Shown here piece by piece: positions 48,902-59,707 of a stretch of DNA of 64,000 nucleotides (positions are counted from its first letter, which is position 1; each line of letters opens with the position of its first letter). The notes below the pieces were generated by a model. The model had not been told where the DNA came from. It saw only the letters and a program-made list of their open reading frames with translations, and searched no databases. Origin of the DNA: Sipunculus nudus (Eukaryota; Annelida; Sipuncula; Golfingiida; Sipunculidae); assembly GCA_026874595.1 (NCBI GenBank), contig CM049307.1:92168330-92232329 (forward strand), written 5' to 3'. The position numbers and the translations under genes are program-made.

Positions 48902-51900
48902 CTATACAAACATTCTTTTGGCCAGCTGGAATATGGGCTCCTCTTCGAGGATTCCAGGCTGAAATGTAATCAAGAACCAGTTTATTTCACTTTTATCTTT
49001 TTTCTCTTGACGCAAATAAAACTGTTTGGGCAGCATTCCCTTTCCAATACTATAAATCTAATAGATGCGGAGGTCCTTATGTAACTAAAGATGACTATAA
49101 TTTGTTTTATATAAAATACCCAAGTCAATTCTCAATTTGTTCGATTATCTTATAATCTTTACTATTTCTAAGATCTTAATATCAGAAAATCTTTCAATTA
49201 CTTATTTACATATGCACAGTTTAAAAATGTCTTTCTTCTGAATCTTCTTTTGGACCCATTATTAGACAAACAATTCAAGGTTGATGTTAAATATTTATAT
49301 ATCATATTATATATACAGGTGTATGTGATCGATATTCCGCACCCAAATAATTAAACAGAGACAGAAAAAGAACACTGACCACTCCGGATGCCTGTTTGCA
49401 GTTTGCAGGGGGTGTGAACACAGAGTTGTCTCTGATACCGGGGGTGATGTTGAAGATGAACGCTGATCTGACCTCAGCTGCATTATGAACAATATATCAG
49501 CAGACATCAAAAAGTATAAATAACAGAGATATATTAAAGAAGCAAAAAAGCTTACGCAACGGATTGGCTTATCGAGAATTCTTTGTCTCAATTTTTATCT
49601 GAACATGAGTTGAAGTTGACCGATTTGGATTCTAGCCGTTCGGAACTATTTAGCTTTGTTATGTTTAATTATATCTTTTTTTTCGTAATACAATTTTGTT
49701 ATTTTTGTGTTGTTTCTTGTTCATAAAGGTAATTATCAATATCCTACCCGCCAACACTGATTTAAGTAAAAAGAAATGCCCGAAAAAGTATACTTTTTTG
49801 TCTAAATTCGCACTCCAGTGCATAATATGATACATTTGTGGGAAAAAGATATCCCTTAATTCTAAGAAATATATTTTTTTGTATAGTTGGGGAACAAATG
49901 AGATTGAGAACGACAAGAATTACAACTAAGATATCTCCAAATCCGGGACTGCGCGGGGACTAGGGTCCTAGACTCCTTTCAGTCTTTAAAAATAAACCTT
50001 CTTACGTGTGCTTCCCGTTCTGAGCTCGTTCATCATGACTGGGACGCAGGTGCCTTGGGCTCTGCTAGAAACAATGTTTACATCATCTTCCGGAGAAGAT
50101 GTCCAAGAGTTGACCGGCAGTTGGCGATTTCCGACACCAAAGTAGAATTGAGTGAGAAACTTCTCATCGGCTACAGGCAGACAAAAGAAAATAAGTGTTA
50201 CATTGAATACGTTGTGATAGTTTAAGTTGTCGTTTTGAAAGTGTATACAGTGTATATTGTGTTTGCCTTGTGCAGTAATACAAAAGATTATAACCTAGAT
50301 GTAAATCTAATAATTAAATATCAGTTATATATTTATACATTTAACCTTTTATAAGACAATATGCAATAGTGAAATGTAATATTAAGGATATGGTGTAAGT
50401 CATTTATTTCTGTCTATGATCAAAATTCCTTTTTTCTTAGACCTGTAATGTTTATGTGTTTAGTTCCGAGGCTTTAATTTGAGAAAAACTAAGACAACAG
50501 TCTTTTTCCAGTAAACATAACAATGGTAATGCAATTGCAATTAAAAATTCTAGTAAACAGTTTCATGATTCCCTTCTGTAAATGTCTGATGCCCTTTATA
50601 AATAGGCAAATAATATGTGATATAATTGATGAAACTGTTCAAAAGAATGAATTTAGTTTCTGAATCGAATGCAACTGCTAACCAACGGAATCAGCGAAGC
50701 TAGAAAAACACCACGAATATTTCCTAGAGAACGCCATATGAATCAATTGTACTTACCACCGACGCAGTCCTGTCTCAAACCTTCTTGCCAAACGAATTCA
50801 GCGCAGGTAGTTCCCTCGATGTAGTAAGCCCTTTCCTGAAGAAAAATACCCCGAAAGATAACTAAAAGAAATTTGGGTTGTTACCCCGGGCTTGCTTGTT
50901 AGTGCGTCCGAGTTTCCACCAACGAGTTAATGCTTTTTGGTAACATCAAACTTCGAAGTATAAATTCTATTATAAATTTTTATTATTTATGATTCGTCAT
51001 TTTATTTGAAAATATTCATGATTCGTCAGAATCAGGAAATGAGTACATGATTTCAAGTAAAATTAATATATCGCTAATTTTTTTAAGCATAAGTGTAACA
51101 GCCTGTTATACTGGAGAAATCATTTTATTTCTTGAGATGCGATTTATTATGTAATCATAGGACATGTGTATCTGATAATAGATAAAGATATTGAACATGT
51201 CTGGATGCTCGTTAAAATTGATTAAAAAGTGAATGCAACACGGGCTAAGAACTCAAATAATATGAAAGCATCAAAACTACACAGAAAAATAAATTTTGTC
51301 ATTGTTGTTTTTTGTTGTTTTGTTCTAATAAACACTAAATTACTAGCTTGTCATATAAAAAACTGTGAAACTGTGACATTTATTTTAAATTATCATTTCC
51401 ATTAAAGTGAAGTTTTCTTTCCTAAAAAATCAGTACCTTCATAATGTCAAGAATTGCCGTTCGGTCGCTACGGTAACCGTTAGAACCCATTCTTCTCTAA
51501 CTGATTGCAAGCTTCTTGTTTGTGTAGTCAAAGTGCACACTATCGCTGTCCTGTGGAGGTAATAACAACATAGAGTGGTCAGAAAAATCATCAGATATTT
51601 CAACGATGAAAAGATTAACGCTTGATATTTAACATTACTAAGGTATAACATAAGCAAAAGAAAAACACGTTATTATCCAGCGCATAACCGGATTCGTGAA
51701 TTAAGCATCGTCTGATCACGTTGAACGTACCCTTGACAATCCTCTACTATATTAAAATACCGTTTGTTTCCCAAAATGTCAGCACTAGCAGACCAGAGGG
51801 TATCAGAAGACACTGTAAGATCAGCTCAACGCATTCCCGTGTTAATTTGTTTTATCATTTAAGCAAACAAAATATAAGCAAAAGATATTTCTTTGAAAAG

Positions 51901-52219
51901 TAACACATTTTGATTTTGAAGTAGTCGAAGCTGTCATACAGTGCGAACCAGTAAAAGCCTCGTCTTGAGAGGAAAGTAGAAATTAAACTTCTGACGGAAG
52001 GAAGGCTTATTCAAACCAAAGATCGAAACATTGCGCCCAGTGAAACCAGTTAAAGAAGAAATTGAAGACACAATAGCTTACCACGAATCCGACCGGTTGG
52101 TCTTGATAGTTGACCCCACCGAGCCCACCAATGGAGGCCTCCCATTGGTCAGGTGAGCAGCAGGGATCGACAGCGATGCCAGGAAATACTACTGCGGCGA
52201 GAGCTAGGAGAGCGATCAT
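48902..52219 (-). pseudogene. Ependymin-related gene copy E, nonsense codon in exon 2
   Basis: Exons in coding order: 52082-52219, 51437-51550, 50757-50835, 50006-50170, 49380-49477, 48902-48958. All splice sites and the start codon are intact, but codon 64 (exon 2) is TAG at 51497-51499 where B, C, D and F have TAC (Tyr). The product would stop at 63 residues, before all four downstream family cysteines. Other changes are the signal peptide AAVVFPGIA and Pro93 to Thr. Exon 2 is 114 bp with phase 0 on both sides, so skipping it would restore the frame. The single lesion suggests recent loss, a polymorphism or a sequencing error. The promoter keeps TATA, CACGTG and TGACTCA, but the inverted repeat is degraded. 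Confidence 0.85.
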
Positions 52220-52261
52220 GGCGACTCAGTTTATGTGTGGAGTCTTCTGAGGTCTGATTCA

Positions 52262-52341
52262 TTTATATATAGCATTATATAGCCGAACTCAGTCCGGCAG
52301 GTTGTCCTTGCATGCGTCACGCCACGTGACCTCGTGACTCA
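52262..52341 (-). promoter_or_regulatory. Promoter region of copy E
   Basis: TATA box 52262-52271, CACGTG 52323-52328, TGACTCA 52335-52341. The GCCGG/CCGGC repeat is broken on one side (gccga). Confidence 0.6.
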
Positions 52342-53930
52342 TCCAGGGAGAAAATGTCTTATCTTTGTCAACATTAACTCACAAAGGCCATGTCATCAGA
52401 ATGATACTACAGATCAACGAAAATTCTGCGAATACTTCGCAAGTAAATGTCTATTATTCTTGTACTCATATACAGCCATCAGAATGAAATATCATTTACA
52501 GTTATACATTGTGTCATATAAACCATGAAACACGGTCGTTCATTTTCCCACAAAGAAATGTAAACTTGTAAATATAAAAATATTGTTTTAAGTGTTTAAT
52601 ATATAAAAAGGTGTATTTACAGATGGAGAAAAAATGTTTCGAGTACAAATTCTGTGTCCGATGGAAATGTGTTTATGTGTGGTTGTTCCTGCCGCAAGGC
52701 CTGGGAACTGTTTAAGTACATAGGATTTTAGCAGAATTAAAGCATATTTTATTGATACTATTGAAAAAGTAGTGAAAGAAATTTTAGAATAATGTGTAGT
52801 GATCTTTTTGGAGCACGTGTTATTTACAGATAAATTAATTAACCACCCTTTACACCCCACCCTCCCTAGAATAGATATTCCTCAAAATCAAAAATGAATA
52901 GTGCAATTTATAATTTATATTTTGGATTATTTTCCTAAGAGCGTTGTGTGTTCAATAAAAAAAATTGTTTTTGAATATAATTATTGAATGCATTTACTTT
53001 AATCTTAACATCTCAGGTCTTATGCACTTTCCAGTGCATTGTGGGTTCGTGAGAAGCAGCAAGATTGACCATTATACAACCTGGTTGATAAAGGATGTTA
53101 AATCCAAGATGAACGACTGATAAACCTGAATTGCTCAGACACATCACGTGGACGCACAGCACACATACATGTTCAGCAGACTGAGAACCATGTATTCCGA
53201 GGAAAGGATACAACTACGGCATCTGTCACCCCACCCATTCTCAGGGGACTAATATAACATTATTTATCATAAATTTCCCTTCCACCTATTACACATTACA
53301 AAATTTATTCATCCTCTGATAAAATAAACTCTCTCTTGCTTTTTTCCTTTACTTAATGTTTACTTTACACCTATTACACAGCGTAAGAAAAAGATAAAAA
53401 AAAAACTGAAAAGACAGAATAATTCCTGTATAGGAGACATGTTTGTAGACATCATGCATACATAAAGAAACGAATAAAAAGACAGACAGACAGACGGACA
53501 AAGAAAGAGGTATAAAGGCTGCGAGGGATCGGTGTTCTTCTGCATCGCTTTCACAATAAGCAGTATCTCATTCCATGATCCAGCTGTTGCAAAACAGGCA
53601 CCTACTGTAATCAACTGTTACGAAAAACAAGGGACTATTGGATGATAATCCTCGAAAACAGATGTCTCATGGGTCTATATATTGCAAATTAGGGAACTGC
53701 TTGGTTATGAACTGCACAACATGCCTCGGCTAATCTGCGCTTTTTACACGATCTGTGAATGTGACGTTACTGTTGCCACCCGCGACACCACTAATCTACA
53801 AAATTCCATCATCTGGGTCTACCTACTGTTGTATTCAACTCTTGAACCTTTAAAATATATTTATAAACATATATCATCCAAACACTTTACAGCTCGCAAC
53901 TATCAACCGGATGCTGCCTCTCTTATCCAC
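52342..53930. other. 5' flank of copy E
   Basis: Non-coding, collinear with the other units but with more scattered differences. No additional gene was seen. Confidence 0.6.
53021..53186 (-). promoter_or_regulatory. Conserved upstream element, copy E
   Basis: TGCACT-ttcc-AGTGCA hairpin and tcacgtggacgcac as in the other units. Only the loop differs. Confidence 0.45.
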
Positions 53931-54345
53931 TATAAACAATATTGCGCTTTTCGTCCACCAACTTCCCCGCCATGAACAGCATTTTGACTCTTTATTCACC
54001 CGCTTCCCCACCATCAAGAGCATTGTGTGTCTTTTTCCACATGCTTACACGCCATAAACAAAATTGTATCACTTGGTCCAACCGATTCCTCAACATCAAT
54101 AATATTCTCCTTCTTTGTCCAAACCGATTCCCCACCATCAATAATGTTTTCCTTCTTTGTCCTTACCGCTTCCCTACCATCAAAAACATTGTGCCTTTTT
54201 GTCCACCCGCTTCGCAACCAGCAACAACACTGTGTCTCTTTTTTCATCCGCTTGCCCGACCTCAACAACATGGTGCCTTTTTGGTAACCTGCTTTCCCAA
54301 AATAAACATGATCGTGTCTCTTTGTGGATCCGCTTATATTTCCAA
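53930..54345. repeat. About 42-bp minisatellite, unit E
   Basis: Tandem units give a 205-codon plus-strand frame (53942-54559) with NRFPTINN-like repeats every 14 residues. This copy has an array of aaccgattccccaccatc units not present in B-D. The frame length is explained by the period being a multiple of three. Confidence 0.8.
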
Positions 54346-55152
54346 CTGGAAAAACCTTTATCTTGTATACTTAAATTGCCTTTGCCAAATAAGTCGGCAT
54401 CTTCCCCTCTCTCAATCCTTGTTATGCCAAAAGGTAGGAATACGTAGAATGAATACTTACCCATGGCGTTTTTACACCAAGTTGGGAAGAACAAATGGTA
54501 TAACTTTCCGACATTTGGGTTTTACTGCGCACCGACATCTGACTTACTCTTCTTTTTAAAAAAACCGGGAGCTTGTAAAAGTGCTTGAATTATGAATACC
54601 TCAGCGTGTTATAAGGCCAGGGAATTAATATTATGAAGTCATTCTGATGACAGTTGAAAGGCGGGAATGTTCTGGTGGTTAGCGTTTCACTGTATAGGAC
54701 CCAAAACGTAAGGGAACTGGGCGAATTAAACGATGACAAAATTGGTATAATATAGTAGGATTACTACTCTGAGTCCGAGTACAAGTCAAAGACAAGGACC
54801 CGAAAAACTTAAGTCCATATTGTTTCCTTTAGAGTGAGTTCCTTGTTTATGTCAATTCCTTTATTGGAAGAAAATTCTAAAATGTGTCACCCAATCAATT
54901 TTATACAGATTTTGTATCGATAAAATGCTGCCATATCAATGCGCTGTCGAGTCCGAGGTGTGAATTGCCTATCGAATACTCGTGTCCGTAAGTTTATACC
55001 CGTTCCAGTCATATTTAAACCATAGCTGTAGAAATACACGTGTTAAAGTGCTGGATACAATCGAACTGGATTGAATAATTGTTTATAAACACCAGAAAAA
55101 AGTTTGGAGATACGGGGATAAATGCAGGAAAGTATAAGAAATTATTGACCAT

Positions 55153-55449
55153 AAGGTCTGTTCTATCATTCTCTGAAGAATCATAGTTGTTTATTCTATA
55201 ATCTGAAAGTTATAGACGATTTTGTGCTCGGACGCCATCTCGGAAGTCGCTCGAAAGTGCCCGGTAGTACTCCAAATGTATAGAACTCAGAAGCCACGGC
55301 CACTTGTCATCAAATCGTCAGCAAGCCTGTCAAGCATTTTCAATATCTCCCAGGTGTCATATTTTTCATAATTCAATCTGTTGTTTAACATAAATGATGC
55401 TCTTTTCTCAAAGTAATATTTTGTGGTCATTTTTTTTCTCATTTTGTAA

Positions 55450-55504
<55 letters not shown>

Positions 55505-56340
55505 TATATAGAGTAATAATTCATCAGTTTAAGATGATAAATAGAAAATTTGACAAAACACGACAACGTCCTGGAAAGGTTTCTAAAAGTTTGATTCGAT
55601 AAAATGTTTTATGTTGCATGTATGAATTGACCAGCCTTTTCATGTTCCATTGACCAAACAATTTCGCAGTGTTTATGTATCTCTTCGACTTACAAAATCT
55701 ATTATAAAATACATTTGATTCCAAATGTTAGTGTCAATGTTAGTCTCATGTGTCAATTAAGATCCTATTAATGAGATATTATATCTTAGATTTGACATTC
55801 AACGATAATCCTCCTAACACAAATTTGAATTTCTTATCGAGATAGTTGTAGTCGTCACTCCAGATCCTTACTCAAAGCTATGAACACATTTTGTTTTTAG
55901 ATGCCCTTATCACGAATATTATATCATAATATTATATTATGAGAATATTAAATATTGAATAATTTCTAAATGTATGAAGAATATATAAAACTGTTTTCAT
56001 ATTTAATGATATCTTATATCATATAAATGAATTTTCAAAGCCGTAATCGGGTTTCTTATATCATATTTCATTATGTTTAATGTATTAAATTATATAATCA
56101 TTACAAGTACACTCATAAACAATTTAAATATATGCATGTAATGTATTTGCATTTGCCAATTGGCTCTAAACTGACCATAGGTTGATCAGTGCTTCTCCTT
56201 GACCTCGAGGTTTTATACATTTGGACCACACCCCGGCACTTCCGAGTGGCTTCCGAGATGGCTTCCGAGCACAAAATCGTCTATAATTTTCAGATTAGGG
56301 AATCGATAACTATTTTTCGTAGAGTGATAGAGCAGACCTT
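55153..56340. mobile_element. Inverted-repeat-bounded element with complete arms, unit E
   Basis: The arms are about 140-150 bp each and imperfect. The left runs from aaggtctgttctatcattct through taatctgaaagttatagacg, attttgtgctcgga and gccatctcggaag; the right carries the complement and ends agcagacctt at 56340. The interior (about 0.9 kb) holds a (TA)n tract and an eroded copy of the minus frame (near 55524-55724). It preserves the left-arm part that B, C and D have lost, and has lost interior DNA that they keep. No clear target duplication. Confidence 0.7.
55454..55510. repeat. (TA)n microsatellite
   Basis: About 45 bp of pure TA with a short continuation, inside the inverted-repeat element. 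Absent from the other copies. Confidence 0.95.
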
Positions 56341-56851
56341 CTTCAAAATATAAAAATTAAAACGGTGTTGACCTAGAGGTTATTTGTGCATGTTTTAGCA
56401 CTTCCGACTTCTTAGTTTTACACACATACTGTCACATACGTATTGTGGTGTCGTGGCCAATCTCCAGGGTAAAATATCAGGGATGGGATAGATCCGGGAC
56501 ACCGGATATCGTCATAGGTTCTGAGTTAGTGAATTGTTTAATCCACATGTGCCTTCTTTGCTTGATATTCTACTCATTTCCTGCCACCTCACATACGTAC
56601 ATAATAATTGACTTTGAGAATGGCCAAAGCTAAAGATACCTTTACAATCACCAGAACCATTACTTGTGGCCCAATGCCAACCGCATGTACCGTGGGCGTG
56701 AATGACAAAAACATTCCTGAATTACATGTTCTGATCCGCTTACAAGGAATTCTCCGAGGTATAACAGAAAGCTGTCTTACTACATTGCCTGGGCAGTGAG
56801 GGCCAGAGACTATATTGCTAAATATTCCCAGCAAGACAATTCTGGTATAAG

Positions 56852-57202
56852 ATGCTAACCAAATTTGATCAATTGTATGGACAGTTAAACATCGCTGGTG
56901 AACGAAGCAAATTTCGAGCGAGGCGTCGACACCAGGGAACAACCATAACTGAATATGTTGTTATTTTACATGAGCTTGCCGCCACTTGTAATTTCAAGAC
57001 ATTTGAAGATGAAACGATTAGAGATTATTTAACAAAGCACACATCACATCAGCGAATATGTGAAAAGCTCACCAATAAAAATGGTACTTTACAGCAGGCA
57101 AAGACATTAGCCAAAGAAATTGAACATGGAATTATATTTATATATAAAATTTCAAACGATAATGAAAATTACACGTACAGAGAATATCTTAATGGCAGCT
57201 AG
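56852..57202 (+). pseudogene. gag capsid fragment, least decayed copy (unit E)
   Basis: Open for 116 codons: LTKFDQLYGQL, RARRRHQG, YVVILHELAATCNF, FEDETIRDYL and KTLAKEIEHG. This resembles the C-terminal capsid region of Ty3/gypsy gag (ERxKF...GExxxE...LRxLAxxCxF...RDxLxxG). It lacks both nonsense codons shared by B-D. The frame ends in YREYLNGS, probably non-gag sequence. Confidence 0.75.
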
Positions 57203-58108
57203 TGTTTGACTTTGTCTTTTTATAGTTATTATTCATGGCTGAATTTTCAATAATGTACAATAATTGTTTTAACTATTCTATAAATACCATTCATACATAT
57301 AATAAATGTATTGAATTACAATCAATTATGAATTACTGTAAATTTCTGTAAAATATGTAATTATCAATTTCCGTTAGTAATTCCATTATTTGTCCTCTTA
57401 TCGGACAAACTTTGCCCTCTGAAATATATACGATAAAACAATATTAAACTTTACCTTAACCTAAAAATATATTCTCATATTTCCTCTTTTCAACATTTCG
57501 GGTGGAAAAAGAACGATACCGCATTTCTGTCGCGCAAAGCGGTAGTTCTGCCAGGAAAGGAACGGTACACAAGTTCCATATTCGTAACCACAGTTATCAA
57601 GGCACGGCCTTATTTTTGAAAAAAAAAAAATAGATTTACGCTCCCTATTGGCTTAAAAGACAAGTGCTATGTAAACTCATTTGCTTTATCATGGGACGCG
57701 AATGTAAAAATAATTTATTCCGAATATTGCCGACCCCAGTTGGGTCCATAAAAGTGAGCCATTAATAAGACAGGCGGTACTTCTTCCGAATATTGCCGAT
57801 AGCTAATTGAACTTAAATGTTAGTGTGAGTAAACGTTGCAGAATACTAGTATGCAAATTATGCCCCTCTTTTCTCAGATGAGTAAAATTCTTGTTTAGTT
57901 CACCCACTAAACCGATTTTTAATTTCCTTATAGTTTACACTTGAATGCCGAACGAACCTTGTCTCTTGTCTCAATGCCCCGTCTTGGATTTATCGATCCT
58001 GCATGCATGTGATTACCGCCATGATTAAAAAAGTTAAAAAAAACTTCATGTGGACGGTCGCGTTTCATTTTCCATTTTTCATTCTGAACGTAGTGTGATC
58101 ACCAGTCA

Positions 58109-58222
58109 GTGTATTGGCCAAAGATAGACACTGATGCAGAAGCTGCATTGCATGATTGTGTTTTCTGCCAAACCAGTGACAAATTGCACACCAGTTCGAA
58201 GACACCTCTGAAGCCGCACTAA
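58109..58222 (+). pseudogene. Integrase zinc-binding fragment (unit E)
   Basis: VYWPKIDTDAEAAL...C-x2-C, then a stop earlier than in the other units. Confidence 0.6.
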
Positions 58223-59684
58223 CAAATCATCTGATCAAACGAGCCCAGCGTGTAAGCGGACACATATTCATGGATGATAGGTTGAGTGAGCTCGCTTAAC
58301 ACGAACATGAGTTTCAATTAACATAATCCAAACTCGTTGAATACTACAATTATTTGTGTGTGAACGACAGTAAAAAAAAATTCTAGCGTACGCTAGCTTA
58401 CTTAAGAAAACGACGTTGTACACAATGGAAGCACAAATTCTAGGCGAGCTAGCAATTGTTTTACATCTTCATGCTGCTTTCGGTGCATTTACAATCTATA
58501 TAGAAAAAGGGAAATGCCATTTGAGTAATATATATATGTATAATAGAGAGACATACCATCCAAAATGGAAATTATAATAATAAAAAAACGGCTTTCAAAT
58601 GTAAAAGCCATATTAAGATACTCAATAATTGGTACTAAATAACAAGTACACGCCGGTAAAAAAAGGAATCGTGTGTGTAGGGGGGGGGGATGACTGATCC
58701 GTTTGAACTGGATAAAGGTAAATTGTGATTATTATGATTAAAATCTCATGGGCAAAAGTTTAGTAAAACTCCTAGAAGACTAATCATATCATCTTCAGGG
58801 AGACATAAGGTGTGATTAAAAGGATATTGCATCAACCTGTAAAAGGTGGTACATAGTAATGCACTCTTTGACACTTGGTCAAAATAGAATGGATTTAAAA
58901 TTATCGTTTAAATGGTTTGTCTTTCCTTTTTGGTAGAAAATGATAAATGGTGGCCCAAAAACATGTTTCAGGACTGTTATTAATTTTTCATCCTTGAGGA
59001 ATCTTTGTTTTACCCCAAAAAATCAAGATGGAGTCAGGAATCCTCATAATTTTTTAAACAGTTCTGGCAGTTATATAACACGTAGAATTTACAACTAAAC
59101 AGTGACTTCTGTGATGACTGTCTTAAAAAAACATAATTCTGTGGCAGGAATAAACAGATACTCTTTTGTATTATGTATGTTTTCTGTTTATATTTTTAAA
59201 GAAAGATGTATATATGGCAAAATAAATGTGGTTTGGTTAAAGTTTTGGGAACTTTACGGACACGCATTAAAATCATATGTAACACACAGACAGAGTGGAT
59301 GGAATTTTAATTAATGCAGAAATATAAAGCATTTCTTGTAAATCTTGCATCATTTGCATTAAATGTCTACTCTGTAGACATGAATGCTCCTTCTATTTGG
59401 AATGATGTACTACAAACACGTCTGTGTCTTTGGTTCATATATTATAATCATTTTTTTTTAGTTTTATGACATGACACCTCACACATCACAGATTATGGTT
59501 TTGTGACTTTACACCTCACACGCCTACACGTTTACTGTTTATACTTTCACAACTTTACAAATCAGATATTCATGGATTATGCCTTTAAGTCTTTACACTT
59601 ATCTCTTTCATCCTGTATACATTCACGCTTCCAGATGTACACTATTACAAAGAATACTCTTGAACAGGTTTATACAACAAATTA
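58223..59684. other. 3' flank of gene F
   Basis: Non-coding copy of the unit 3' flank, the most diverged of the right-hand ones. G run near 58,681. MITE target site uninterrupted near 59,370 (tctactctgtagacatg). Confidence 0.6.
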
Positions 59685-59690
59685 TTTATA
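59685..59690 (-). terminator. Variant poly(A) signal of gene F
   Basis: TATAAA on the minus strand where the sisters have AATAAA, about 20 bp after the stop. Confidence 0.5.
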
Positions 59691-59707
59691 TAATAAAAAA
59701 TGACATA

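Larger units (their letters stand above)
56600..58222 (+). mobile_element. Decayed Ty3/gypsy-like retroelement, unit E (shortened)
   Basis: The gag fragment is open at 56852-57202. The integrase piece (58109-58222) follows after a much shorter interval than in B-D, because the zinc knuckles, the protease and most of the minus-frame segment are deleted (homologous to about 21,170-22,230). Confidence 0.7.

Noticed and set aside
56589-56942. 117-codon minus-strand frame
   Set aside because: It is antisense to the gag region and has no recognisable domain; the plus-strand gag explains the sequence.
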